A stretch of 64,000 bases of DNA from Bradysia coprophila (taxonomy: Eukaryota > Arthropoda > Insecta > Diptera > Sciaridae). Every line of letters begins with the position of its first letter. Positions within the stretch are counted from its first letter, which is position 1. The translations under genes and the position numbers were made by a program. Below the pieces are notes generated by a model. It made no database searches. It was not told the DNA's origin and worked only from the letters and a program-made list of their open reading frames with translations. The DNA is taken from NCBI RefSeq assembly GCF_014529535.1, contig NW_023503329.1, positions 186,001 through 250,000 of the forward strand. Direction: 5' to 3'. This document shows positions 1 through 12,440 of this stretch, in pieces.

Positions 1-1433
1 CGTTTCGATTGTTTACCGATTTGATCTGTTCTTTTGCATTTTGAAAGCAAACGTAGGCGGAGAGGTAATTTTAATTTCACAATTCAAATTCCATAATATT
101 CCTTTCAGCTGGCATGCTGCCAAAGTACTTGGGGTAACCGTCTTTTTGACAAGTGTACAAGTGTACAAGTTTACATTTCTCGAAGAGACAGTTATCGTAG
201 CAAATTGCTCAAAAACACAAGAGCATCACAAGGTTGTTTTCCGAATTTATTAATTACGTACCAGCATCCAATGTATTCTGGTTTATGGCCCATGCGAAAG
301 TAAATTATTCCAAAGTAATTCACGTAAAATATTCTTCGAGTAATGTAACATTTTCGTAGGGGGCAGACTGCAATGTAATGGTCAACTTTCACATGGGGCA
401 GAGAATAAATTCTTAAAATTGAAATAGAATCACAGTAAATCCGCAGTTTACACACTTCTCCTACCTTCTAGTTTCCCAATATCTCACAACCCGGTTACTG
501 TTAGAGCTTTTCCTCCCATTGTTATCTCCATTTTCTGTTTTAATTCGTGTTTTTGGGAAAGTATTCGTAGAAAAACCTTGTGAAACTATGGAAACCATGG
601 AAACCCCTGTTTAAGAGCTATTTCATCGTAGTTACGGACTTAATCGACTTAATTCTACCATCTTCAAAGTAAATTCTGAAATTATACTATTACCTTGTGG
701 AAAGAAAATGAATTTTTCAAATCGGTTCTGATTTACTAAGAGTCAGGTTATGCTTTTACGGACGGTCGAAACATTTTTCTTTGTGGATTTGCACCTTCTC
801 TTCTTTGAGGTGCTCAGGATTCATTCGGATGGCTTAGCTAAACACATTCAAAATAGATATTTGTTTACCAAGGGGAGGAAGAAGCGATGGCCGCAATTCG
901 TTCGAGTTTAAATTTTCTATTACTCCCCGAGGTGAACACAAAATTTTTCATCCGAGCGTAACGTGAATAACCGTTTTCAATTTGTTTCACCATTTTTCAA
1001 AAATAAAACAAATTGACGGCTGTGAAGTGAAAAAACTCTTGTTCTGGCACATACAAATTTTATCACCTGAAGTGTCATCGCTGACAGTGTCAACAAAACG
1101 CCATCTTCTCCATTTGAGTGGATGTTTTTTACGCGGTACGGATGAAATAGTTATTTGTTCAACGAAAGGAAGAAAAGTAGGAAATTACGTTTCAAAGGGA
1201 AGTCATCCGAGGAAATGCAATTTCCAACTTTTTTCCCGACGTTTTCGACCACAAAGGCTTCCGATGTTTCAACATAGAGAGAAAATGACTGTTTTCTCAC
1301 CTGCATTGTGAAAAATAAATTTCGTTTGAATCAGTTGACCGTTTACCTTTCGGTTCTCACGTCCCCAGATCTACCAGCCGATGAATGTATTGTATAATTG
1401 ACGTAAGTTCAACATTGACTTTTATTCCAAAGT
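1..1433. other. A+T-rich spacer downstream of the transporter gene
   Basis: I see no convincing gene here; the open frames are short and lack coding character. A segment at about 356-402 reappears in inverted orientation at about 26884-26930, so part of this spacer is a dispersed repeat. Confidence 0.4.
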
Positions 1434-1439
1434 TTTATT
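1434..1439 (-). terminator. poly(A) signal of the MFS transporter gene
   Basis: AATAAA on the minus strand, about 130 bases past the stop codon of the transporter gene. A second AATAAA lies slightly further downstream at 1421-1426. Confidence 0.5.
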
Positions 1440-1567
1440 TGTAAGAAAATAAGAAAATACTGAAAACTGATGAGACAAATGTCGCGAAAATAAATTAGTT
1501 TTGTGCATTGAATGCATCGGAATGTAGTGTTGGCTATTGCTGATGGATTTTCTCATCTGCATAATAC

Positions 1568-3320
1568 TTAAGCTAACCGTAGCCGGTGGAGCATTAGAGC
1601 TGGACCCAGCAGCAAGAAACCACCCAATACGTATGTGGCTAACGAACCGACGCTCCAAAATGCTAAATTCAAATTGATTTTCATTTTCATTTTCAAGTTT
1701 TCATAAGATCCATCTTACCTATTGAGGCAGCAATTGGTCCAAGAGCTCTGGCTAAGGCACCTAGTGACCGATAAATTCCCAGCACCGTTCCTTTCTGATC
1801 ACTTCGCCCGTATTCGGACACTAGTGTTGTCATGCACGTCACGACGAATGCTGTGGCTAAGGTTTTCAGAACGAAAATAATTGTTCGAATCAAACTCTGA
1901 CATGGATGTCAGTGATGACGATATTAGCATGCACTTACATATGGCGAACAGGATCATTCCAGCGTACAATAGTTTACCATCGCTGGCTATACCGACCAAA
2001 ATGAATGCCGGAACGATCAAAACCAAACCGAAAACGGCCGATTTTTGTGTTCGTGCGCTCGGTAGTCGACGGACAACGGAACCTTGTAGGAAGGCCATTA
2101 CAATGCCGGTCGTTAGGAACATTTTTGCTTGATCGATTGATGTGTAGCCGAATTTGTGGTACATCAGAAATGTGACCGTGAATTCGAGACCCGAATAGAT
2201 GAATAAGTACAGAAAGTAGATGAGTCCCAGCGACTGCAGTGATTGTAGTTTGTCGTTAGAGAGGCTTTTCACCGCATCGAATCTGAAAATGTTGGGCCAA
2301 TTGAAAATTGTTTCTGAGACTTTGGCATTTGCATTTGTCGACGAGCTTACTTGAACAATGATCGCACACTGACGTGTTCCATGGCACGAGACACTGAATT
2401 AACAACATGTTTGGCACGTTTTTCCTAAACAGTTCCGACCGCATTAATCAATCATCGTCATAAGATGCGACGATTTTTCACTTACTTTTGGTAGAGTTTC
2501 CTCTAGACAACCGGCTACAAAGAGCAGATCCGCTGTGGCTAATGTCATAGCAAAAATTGCTGGTAACCAGAACCACGTCTCCATCGTTTTGTCCGAGTAT
2601 CTCGAAAATATCGCTCCAATCATCGGACCAATAATGAAGCCTAACGAAAACGCTATGCCGACCAAGGCCATTCCTTTGCCGCGATTTTTCTCATTCGACA
2701 CATCGGTGATGATCGCCATACTAAGTGAAATGTTCCCTTTGCTCAATCCGCCAACGAAACGAGCCAATACAAAGATGGCAAAATTTGAAGACCATGCCCA
2801 GATGCCGTATGAGGCAGCGATACCGACCTGAAAGACATGACAATTTTGAATAAAAAAAAACTGTTTCCACAGACCACCTACGATAAACAGTGAAACTTAC
2901 CAGGCATACCATCATAACCGGTTTCCTTCCATAACAGTCGGACAATCCGCCGACTATTGGACTAACGATGAACTGCAAGAAGCTGAACATTGATCCCAAA
3001 AAGCCGCCGAAGAGAACGGAATTGAATTTATCCGGCGCTCCGACCAATTCTTGGAAAAATCTTACACTAGTGGACAGGGTGTGATAAAGACCAGCTTTAT
3101 CATTTAAACGATAATACTCTAATAAGGACGGAAGTAGTGGTAAAATCATGGTAAATGCTAGCAAATCCAACAGCAGCGATATGAACACTATGTACACGGT
3201 CGGATGTGTCTTGGATGGGTCCGGTTGTTTCGATACTGATGATGATGATGACTTTGTGGAATTTCCATTTTCTTTACTGCCGGTCGTTGTTCGTTGCTTA
3301 AGACCATTTTCGGTTGCCAT
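1568..3320 (-). CDS. rtet: MFSD10-like major facilitator transporter (six exons)
   Basis: Predicted 470-aa multi-pass membrane transporter. Exons on the minus strand are 3320-2901, 2827-2486, 2424-2351, 2282-1939, 1856-1719 and 1662-1568; all five introns (56-82 bases) are GT-AG and the phases agree throughout. A Ser/Thr-rich cytoplasmic N-terminus of about 40 residues precedes the first membrane helix. The MFS motif A (GGLSDCYGRKP, residues about 124-134) follows helix 2. The stretch SEYGRSDQKGTVLGIYRSLG and the following ALARALGP in exon 5 are typical of the MFSD10 / tetracycline-resistance-like subfamily (Drosophila rtet). MFSD10 proteins are organic-anion-type transporters; the substrate here is unknown. 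The ATG at 3320 lies in a good context (GCAATGG). I chose the 1856 acceptor over a nearer AG because the nearer one gives an immediate stop. The subfamily is inferred from remembered motifs, so the symbol is tentative. Confidence 0.85.
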
Positions 3321-3883
3321 TGCGATGCTAATTGCTTAAAAACTGGAAAGAAAAACTCAATTTCAACTCAGTTTCGTTACATTTTGCTGTTATTTATTCA
3401 AGTGGAATTAAGATGACGACTGTTTGCTCACGAACAAATTAGGCGAATAAATTTGAGAAGTGGAATGGAAATTATACTCAACGGTTGTGAATTAACGATA
3501 CAGTCAACCTTGAGTGTGGCGGTTTCAAGATGTTACTGTCTGAATGGGATAAATTATAGAATTTTCACCTGCTAGAGCAGTTATGAGAAACTTAGAAAAA
3601 TCAACAGAAGAAGGTAAAGCTTCCATATGCAACAAAGGTAAATGATTCAAAAAACATAACTTCCCTCAAGACCAAACAGAAGAGAGAAGACAGAAGACCA
3701 GATCCTAGACCTAAACCTTTAGAACAAACCTTTTTCAGAGTACGGTCATAACTCGGTTCGACAAAACAAAATTATTTTAGAACTTCGATAACTGACATTC
3801 CAAAAAATTTTTGGGCTCAGGCAGACTTCGGTAAGATAACGTTTGTTCGAATGACGATTCTCAGCACAGAATATGAAAGGAAA
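3321..3883. promoter_or_regulatory. 5' flank of the transporter gene
   Basis: Spacer upstream of the transporter start codon, which must hold its 5' UTR and promoter. I see no clear TATA box or other motif and no gene. Confidence 0.25.
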
Positions 3884-5553
3884 GATCCATTGAATTTAAG
3901 AGTGATATCGCCAAATCTTCAGTTGATTTTTTTAACTTTGGAAACAACACCCAAAAAAAAGTTCTACGTTTCAATCGCCCAAAAACACAATAAGACCAAT
4001 GGTTTACTTATACGTACACTATGTACATTTAAAACGTACAGTAAATGTCAGACAGGCAATGACGTTTAAATGTTTATATTTAAGAATAAATACAACTTAA
4101 TTGATGATTCGTAATGATACAATCATATCACATCATCTGCTTTTATAGTTTTACGAGAAAACAAGCAAAAAAAAAAATAAAAAAAAAGTTTAAACTGAAT
4201 TTGAACCCGTCACTTCTTACTTGTCAGGCTCAGACGTATAGCTGAACTAACGGGCTGCTGAGAAGAGTCAATGTAATTTCGAACAGCTTATAATGTACGG
4301 TTGAAAAGCAAAGTGAACCATTTATTGGGCCAGTAACATGGTTGTGTTTTTTTAAGTTTCTGTTTCTGATTATCAAAATGTTTGTCGATTTTTTTAAATT
4401 TTATTAAAGTTTTATTCTGCAATTGAGTTTTTCCCAACTAATCAAACATATAATTACCGATCGAGGTCGGCCAAATCTATAAAAGCGAACTTTTGTATTG
4501 ATAACTGACACGACACTATGAATCGTTTTGGCAGTCTTCCGCCAGCAAATAGTGTTTACTTAACAAATCTAAGCATTGGCTAACAACATCAAAATTAACT
4601 TGTTTGAGGAAACACAGTGTCGTAGGCGTCTCACGTGTCAAATATAGAAATCACAACTGTCACCTGATAAGTACGTATTAATCGTACAGCAGTGTACGGA
4701 TCAAGTGTACATCGATGTACGGGTAAAACTCCCAAAAACACGATAAGACCAATGGTTTACTCATCCGTAAATTGTACATTTAAAACGTACTTTCTACGAG
4801 TTACTCGTTAAAATTGGGCGATTTTAATGTACATCCAAAATCTCATTTTTTTTGGGTGAAGCGGTCTCCGATTTTAATGTCTGATAGCTCGTTGGATTCG
4901 TCTTTCAATTCTAAGAAACACGTATCTTTCACTTTTTCTTAAAAAAATTGTTTTCTGTGAAAAGCGTTCAAAAGTGAAGACATGTCAGAGGGTACCCAAA
5001 ACAGTTTTTCGACAATAACTCAAGAAAAAATGATTTTAAATTGTTGTAATGTTGTACGAATGTCGGCCTTGGAGAGACCTACAGGTAGAGTATACGCATC
5101 GCTCGGTGCGAGTAGATCCACGAGAGTTACGACTAAAAATGTAGTGAATGTTCGGAGAGTCCGCCTTCTCTGCAGCTTCGATGTTCCAAGAAACTGAGTA
5201 TGGGGTGTTGTAGTTGGCCTCACCCACTATCGTTCCACTTATAAATGAACCCAGAACTTTTGTGCTGCAAGCCCACAGAAGTGTTAGAAAAAAAGTTGGT
5301 GGCAAAATGCAGATTTTTTCCTTCTTTCCGGGGGCTCTACAGCTGGAACAGAATCTGGAACGGTACTATGGTAGTCTTCACTTTTGAACGCTTTTCACAG
5401 AAAACGATTTTTTTTTTAGAAAAATTGAAAGATACGTGTTTCCTATAATTGAAAGACGAATCCAACGAGCTATCACTCATTAAAATCGGAGACCGCTTGT
5501 TCCCCAATCACCTCAAGTTTTGGCGATATCACTCTTAAGACTTAACATGGATT
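3884..5553. mobile_element. composite inverted-repeat element, 1.67 kb
   Basis: The outer ends are inverted repeats: 3884-3917 matches the complement of about 5521-5553 (shared core GAGTGATATCGCCAAA) with small indels. A second, longer pair of arms lies inside, 4855-4982 against 5376-5505, nearly complementary over about 125 bases. A direct repeat (about 3975-4045 and 4730-4790, core AAGACCAATGGTTTA) also occurs within it. This is a non-autonomous foldback-type DNA element, possibly one copy inserted into another. A diverged relative is at 14101-14480. No transposase is visible. Confidence 0.6.
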
Positions 5554-7931
5554 GATTCACATTTTGCGCATTGGTCCGTTAAAATTCTAGTCGAAACAGA
5601 ACCGAATTCTGCAGACCGTTTACTTTCCACCTATCGCGAGTAGTGAGAAATTTAATTTCGTTTCGAAGTAATCCAGTTCGTCGGGCACGACACATTGAGT
5701 CTTGTCAATCAATCACTAAGATGTTTTCAAAACAGTATTTATTGAGTCGTCAAGATATTTTAAGATAGATGACTATCGTAAAGTGATTTTCTGGGCCTAC
5801 AGCATTGCGCTAAAAGATGTTTATCATGTGCTATATCTTGATTGCTCACTTCAAATGAAAGTACTTCAATATACAGGCGGAATTATAGTTGACGGAAAAA
5901 GGAAGACTAGTTTTGAAAAAACAGAAATTGGCAAAAAAAAAAGTTGCAAAAAAGTTATTTTAAAATAACATTTTACAACTACGACGTGACAAACCTGTTG
6001 TCGTCTGATAAGATAAGACATTAACATTAATTCGACACGATGTTGTGCTATAAAACAAAACCTATGGGCTACCTACCATAGGAAAACTTGTACGTACACA
6101 AATTATAATCAATTAAAAAAAAATGTAAACGGAAAGTAAGTCGAAAGTGTAATCAACTTCAAATCCAAAAAGCATATTCACCACACACTCACATAGGTAC
6201 TCCAAACGGGACAGCGGTTTTAATTTTAATTGAAAAGATCTCTCTAGGAAACCATAAAAACTTCACGTCTTCTTCTCCTTCGAACTTCACTTAAAACTAA
6301 TAATGAACATTAACTGAATTAGAATTTACTTTCAGATGAACCAATAAATGTCTCTTGATTCATCATAACTTACACGATATTATGCGGAATGTTTGTGTGC
6401 ATACTTTCGCTCACTGCTGGACAAGACAATCGGCGTTTTGAAAACTTTCTAATTATTTACAATTTATACGTTCACTCTACTTCTTGTTTATTTTGTCTAC
6501 CGCAACTACTCTATACGTAATAAGACACGGCAGAACACAACACACGGTACTTATAATAAACTTATTACATACACAGGGAACAACGAACAATACTATACGG
6601 TGCACCTTAGTCTCGGCGATTAATGAAAATGAAATCACAGGTAAAAACAACCGAATTAAAGATGCTTAATGCGAGTAAACAATAAACACACCCAACACAT
6701 TTGCCACTCGTTTTTTGTTGGTATGTTGTCATGTGATTTTGACGTTTGAGGGTGACCAGACGAAACTATCGGAAATATTACATTTTGTCATAAGTGATGA
6801 AAAGTAGAGTTTCTCGAAACAAGTCGTAAGCTTATCCTACCGAGGCGAGGCCGATTGTGTTGAGTGTTAAATGAACTAATTATCACTAAAGCTGTGCTAC
6901 ATGGGACCTGCGCGATGTTAGACGACTTTAGGGCGAGACTAACAATGAACGTCAGCACAAGGTATGGTCGAATGTCAAACTTTGTATGGAGCGGAGGACA
7001 TACCGATTTCAAATATTTCTCTCATGAGAGGTGAGTTTGTCTATACGAAATCGCCATGTCCTCCGGTTAATATGAACAGACCATACCTGGAGACTAAAGG
7101 GGATACTATGGGAATAGCCAATGTAAGACTTTGGTTCGATCAATGTTTCCTCTTCTTTAATTCATTCGCTTGGAATACTCAAAGTCACTTTAAAAAAATG
7201 TCATTGCCCATGTCTGCTCGATTGTAACATATTAAAAGCGACAAAAACCGGCCGAAAACAACTCATCCATAGAGCCATAACCTTAACGCTTTTGTAAACA
7301 TATTTGCCTCCAATATTTTTTGTTTATGTGTCTGTGGGGGACATTTTGACATCGCAGACTTATTCGTACCAATGTTTATATCTTGACTAATATGCTCACT
7401 AATATGCTTTACCATTACCGTGATAAATATACACTACACACGCTCTGGGTATTCCCTTATGACGAATAGCTATTATCATCACAGAATTTGTGTCATGTAT
7501 TGTCGTAATTATGTAGCCTTGATCAGGTCTAATATAATTTTCGAAGACACAGTGTGAGGCCATGATAGTGATGATTAATCTCTTAGAGTAAATTGCTTAT
7601 CTTATCAAACAGAGATGAGCGTAAAATTTGTTAATTGTTTGAATTTTCCAATCTCACCTGATAAAGGTTCACTTGTTAATATGATAATTTAGTTTTCAAG
7701 TTGATACAACCAACGTCATGCGAATTAGCAATTTGGTGATTTTGTTTTGTTTAGAAAAAGTTGCTTCTAAAGTATCTGGTAAAATTGGGATCGTTTTTCT
7801 TTGATTTAATTTAATTTCATATGTTCCACCACATACTTTAATGATTGTTATTTGAAGAACTTAAATTTGGCATTCATCGAATCTATTACTTCGAGTGAAT
7901 AATATTTGTAACTTCTTTCATAATCTTTACA
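5554..7931. other. gene-poor spacer
   Basis: A+T-rich sequence with scattered short open frames of no coding character. I see no gene, tRNA or clear element. Confidence 0.35.
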
Positions 7932-8085
7932 TGTTACGGCATGTTTCATTTTCATTTACATTGCTCAATCACGTAAAGCATTGTACTTACGAGGTTCCAA
8001 GTTGTGTATTTGACAAGTGGGGAATACAGCACCCCACTTATCAAATACACAACTTGGAACCTCGGAAGTAATATACTATTAACTT
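7932..8085. mobile_element. hairpin MITE, copy 1
   Basis: Arms 7985-8022 and 8032-8069 are almost perfectly complementary (about 38 bases each, core CGAGGTTCCAAGTTGTG) around a loop of about 9 bases. The flanks (TGTTACGGCATGTTTCATTT before, AATATACTATTA after) are shared with the copy at 30161-30288, so the mobile unit is longer than the hairpin. Confidence 0.6.
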
Positions 8086-10167
8086 CAAATTATAAAGGCG
8101 TTTTTAAAAGGTAACTTTGTTGACTGTTCATATTCTAATGAAATATTAACAACAATGTTTCTGGTCACCCTATACGTTCAACATTTTTATATACAAACAA
8201 AACTCATAATGTGCACCGAAAATCTGTAAGAGGGCGGCAAAATAGGACTCATAAAAGCTTCTCGTAATGTGTGGACTTTATTGAAATACAAAGTTGTTTA
8301 ACCCGACATTGTTGATAGATGTAGCTACATGTACCGACACTAAGTCTGCCAATTTCGACTATAAAAATGTTTTGAAGGTATTTTTTAACTTTAACGTAAT
8401 GAGAAAACCGTGCAATAAAATAAGAAGTTGGTAAGTAGTTACTGAGTTGCTTCTACAATGTATTATAAATGATAAATGGGAGGTTATTTTGTTGAGTTTG
8501 AAAGTAGATGAGATCTCAATTTGTGCATTCATGAAATTTTCTTTGGGTAAGAATATATTGTAAGCTCAATGAATGGGTTGAATCGATTAATAGTGCAATT
8601 AATAGTAGATTGTGCACTTGCTATGAAATCTGTTCTTTGGGAAGCTAATAGTCTGATACAAAGGTATAGTCAAAACAACAATTTCCAAGCAATCAAGTAC
8701 TCTATTTTACTCGAAAACATAATAGGTAAAAGTAAAGTTGCATTTTACTCACGGCGACTAAATTTTACTCAGTTTTCCAGTAAAATACGTGTCAATGCAA
8801 TGGGACAAATGATGGAAATTGTACTGCTTGACACCGATAAGTAGTGTCATTGATAAGTAAGGTCCTCCTACCGGAAACTGCACATCATGATTAAATTAAA
8901 GTTCAATTATTAGGCCTATTGCATTTCATATGGCCTCAGGCTTTAAACAGAATAATACAAAATCTATTACTTCATAAGTTTTACCACAAATGTTGCTATA
9001 TATCCATAATGTTGTCATCAAATGTGATAACAAACAACAGCAGAGTGCACTGTACTGTATACTAACTTAATATAAATTCGGTTGTTCGAACCGGGCGGTG
9101 CGTTGGAAGCAAGTATATCTACATTATAAATTGTAACCTAGTGTCAAGCATAACAGCGATTTGCACAAAATGGTAATGATTTATGTGACTAATGCATAGA
9201 AATTACACCCTTTCCCTTGTTGAGGTGTCTAATTTCATTTATGAATATTTTTCTGCTCAACTTTCTGAAGTGCATTGAGGTACCCCATGTACATGTACAG
9301 CACAACATCTTTATTCATTAATTACTTTCGTTTACATTGAAACACCATCGCCGTGTACAACTTGGAATATGTTATCTTTATGCAAGAAAATTATGATTTA
9401 AATATTCTCCGACATAAATTTAACTATGGAAAACTTTTTCAAAGATAAATTAACTTTTTGTTGTTCTCGTTCGTTCAGTATTTATTTAACATAAGGTGAG
9501 AGAGAAGAGATGATATAAATTATTGTAATTTATTTTCGTCACGTTTTTCATTACATACAATAAATTGGATCTTAAGTTTCGTTTAGATTCTTTTCTTTTA
9601 TTTTTCTTTTTTTTTTCTTTTTCATTTTCTGGCTTTATGTGTTTTTAGCATCGAGCACCGACTAAAGTGTCTACACAGTCCTGGTATTAATGGTAAATCC
9701 TTTTGAATGTATAAATAAAACGATTTTTTTTTTGTTCGTATCGATCGAGATTCGGTAAAGTTAGACGGTCACTAAGTGTGGGGGCAACTGTTCGACTTGT
9801 TGTTTCCTTTGCATAATTTATTTCCGAAGACGGTGATAGAGACATAAAATTGCTTCTGGTAATAAAAATCGGTAGAAAGGAAAATCAGACTCCGGAAAAT
9901 TGCCGGGCATGATCTATTACACAAAAATCTGACTGTCACAGAGCAGACATCGTATTAACTTTAAACATATAATCATAAAAAGTTGTAATTTCATTGTTGA
10001 TGATCCTTTGCTGATGCTTCATTGGGACGTTGAAACGATAGTTGGTTACATATCGATGGAAGAAATGATGGAAATGGATGGATGACCTTGCCGTGTCATT
10101 CACTCGAGTAAATCCATATTCTATCATAATCCCATGGATAGGTACGCTATTTAACTCGATAACGGAC
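8086..10167. other. gene-poor spacer
   Basis: A+T-rich sequence with a long polypyrimidine run near 9595-9625. I see no supported gene. The open frame at 8569-8844 lacks a recognisable product and is probably chance. Confidence 0.3.
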
Positions 10168-10525
10168 GGGATGGTTCAGTGGTTAGGTAAGTACTATCAT
10201 TCCACCAAAATGATCCTGGCTCGATTTCCGTGTCAGACAATTGTCAGTAATCAGTCAGCGTCAGTAATGTCCTAAAGTTGTCCTTAAGTTCACTCAAGCT
10301 TCATAAATTGGGTAGTTGCAGTGTGTTTAGTCCCACTGAATGACCAAATACGATGAATTTATGTGCATACATCCAGGCAAGATATCACCTAACTTTTCAC
10401 ATAGAGTATTTGCATACGTCGAGGCGTGTTTCGGAAGTCGCGTTAACCCGGTGGTCCAGACTGCACTTGTTATTGGCTGTAAAAAGCTGTTGGTGAAGTG
10501 AGATCTCTAAACAAACAAAGAAATC
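10168..10525 (+). mobile_element. tRNA-derived SINE
   Basis: The head carries an RNA polymerase III A box (TGGTTCAGTGG, 10172-10182) and, about 35 bases later, a B box (GGCTCGATTTC, 10218-10228), the spacing of a tRNA promoter. The following body is shared with a headless copy at about 12230-12440. It is not a functional tRNA because the acceptor and anticodon arms do not fold convincingly. The 3' end is approximate and I could not define a target-site duplication. Confidence 0.55.
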
Positions 10526-10694
10526 AACACCCTGTGTTGAGTGAAACGTATTCTAACGTAGCGCAATACACACAAGGCGTATGATAAACGTTTATTTAGG
10601 CGCCTCAGAACCTTTTTCAACCAATTCGCCCGATGCGCCTTTTGGTAGCCAGTCCGGCCCTGACTTAACAACAACAACATTAGTCTATATTTTT

Positions 10695-11313
10695 AGCCCC
10701 GTACGAAGTACAAAGGGGCTTATAGGATTACGATGCCGTGTGTAATTGATGGAATTCGAAGCAGACGGTAAGGGCAAAGTGTTTGCCTATGTTCATAGAT
10801 GACGAATCCGCAATAAAAATTTTGTCTGTCCGTCTGTCCGTCACGTCGATATCTTGAGTAAATCAAATCCGATTTCAAAAATTTTCGGGTCGGCCCTTCG
10901 TGAGTTAGGGCCACCTAAGTGATTTAAGGTCTTTTGGTGATATTTATGGCAAAACAAACGATGGAAATGTAAATGGCATGGCAAATGATAGGTATTGTCA
11001 ATACCAGTCCAGGAAAAAAAGTTTTTTTTAAATCGGGTGAGTGGACCGTGAGTTAAGGCCTTAGAAGTGAAATGCTACTAGGACCCTATGTGTATTTTAC
11101 ATATAACTCGAGTAAATTTCATTCGTTTTTCGTAATTTTCGTTTGATTTGGAAGGTAGTCGAAGGCCGAATAGAATGAAGTTGAAAAAAAAAAAATTTGG
11201 GTCCTCGGACTAAGGCCGATACTAGGGCCCTATGTGTATTTATACTCAATAAATTAAAATTTTAGGGCTATTTGAAATTTTTGTTTTATTTGAAAGGAAC
11301 GTCGTACGGGGCT
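10695..11313. mobile_element. dispersed element with terminal AGCCCCGTACGA repeats
   Basis: It starts AGCCCCGTACGA and ends with the exact complement TCGTACGGGGCT, giving 12-bp terminal inverted repeats over 619 bases. The left end also forms a short hairpin (AGCCCC...GGGGCT), and a CTGTCCGTCTGTCCGTC run follows about 120 bases in. A comparable layout, a terminal hairpin then tandem GTCC, occurs at 32540-32630. There is no coding potential, so this is a non-autonomous element. Confidence 0.5.
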
Positions 11314-12229
11314 TCGTAATTGCGCTATGCGCAATTTCTAAGATGTACACATTCCATAATAATTTTACTTTAACTACATTAACCGGCGCAATAGGCTTAC
11401 GGTCAAAGTACGTACGCAATAGATATACGGGTTTGTACGGGGCTCAGTCGCAGCAAACGCTCCGACTGTTCTGATGGCTCGTTTTATATCTGTACTAAAT
11501 TTCCACGTAAAAAAACCAGTTCACCATCAATACTTTGATGGTTGGTTATATAACAACCAAATTTCGGTGGAGCATTTTTGTTGTCGGAAACATCTTGCAC
11601 ATTGTGACACCAGAAACAGACAAGAAAGAGTTCGATTCCGCCATTGAATGGCAAAAAAAACGTATTAATAAGTCAAGTATCATATCACTCAATGCAGTTT
11701 ATTGACTTCAAGTACCATACGAGCAAGCATAATTCCATATGATGTAGTAGCAGAGAGATATTGAATTATTCAAAATATTCAATCTATGACAGATAATTCA
11801 AATAAAAATTCTAGCAAAAGAGGTCGTCTGTCTTGAAGACGGGGTTTTTTCTTTTCCTTTCTTTCTTTTTCTTCATTTTCCAAATGTTTTCTTTCCATAG
11901 CAGAAAATACAATTATATAGTGCATCAACCAGAATAGCATCAACACTTACTTCGACGAAACTCCCACCAACGTTAAGAAAAGTATGGTGAACGAAAGAAA
12001 AGAGCAAAAAAATGTGCAAGTCGAACGTAATATACGAAATTTTACGAGACAGGGTGATGAGGGCATCATAAGAGTTAAATCTGTTACGAATAACTGACGG
12101 CAAAAGTCACGTTCACACTATTTGTGATATTGAAATCTTTCTTTATCCAAATTATCTACCGGTTTGATCAAAAGTACATAAACATAGAGAAATGTTGGAA
12201 ACAAGTACAATTGGCAACGTTAAGTACTT
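11314..12229. other. spacer without a recognised gene
   Basis: A+T-rich. The small hairpin near 11820-11850 is too weak to name. No gene is seen. Confidence 0.3.
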
Positions 12230-12440
12230 TTCGGTCCTGAAGTTCACTCAAGCCAAGCGTTATAACTGGGGATGTTATGATTTGTTTGCTGCGCTGCATA
12301 TACAATGAGTTTGAGTGCATATTATATAAGAAATCAAGATATCAATTAAGCATCTGGCAATACTGATAGAGTGGTTGCCTACATCAAGGCGTGGTTAAGA
12401 AGTCATAGTTTAGATGATGTTCCAAACGGAACTCGTAATT
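12230..12440 (+). mobile_element. truncated SINE copy
   Basis: It matches the body of the SINE at 10168-10525 (GTTCACTCAAG, then CATCAAGGCGTG against GTCGAGGCGTG), but the polymerase III promoter head is absent or too diverged to recognise. It is a 5'-truncated, older copy. Confidence 0.45.

Noticed and set aside
982..1311. 109-codon open frame on the plus strand
   Set aside because: Composition is that of translated spacer, with no domain, splice context or poly(A) signal; likely chance.
1881..2132. Plus-strand open frames overlapping the transporter gene
   Set aside because: They are antisense shadows of well-supported exons.
5460..5500. Resemblance of GGAGACCGCTTGTTCCCC to the 3' part of 5S rRNA
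   Set aside because: Only a short stretch matches, with no 5S promoter elements or overall fold, and it lies in the arm of an inverted repeat.
10168..10240. Possible functional tRNA gene
   Set aside because: A and B boxes are present, but the acceptor and anticodon stems do not pair; the sequence continues into a SINE body.
10078..10275. Open frame across the SINE head
   Set aside because: It runs through the polymerase III promoter region of a SINE and has no coding signature.
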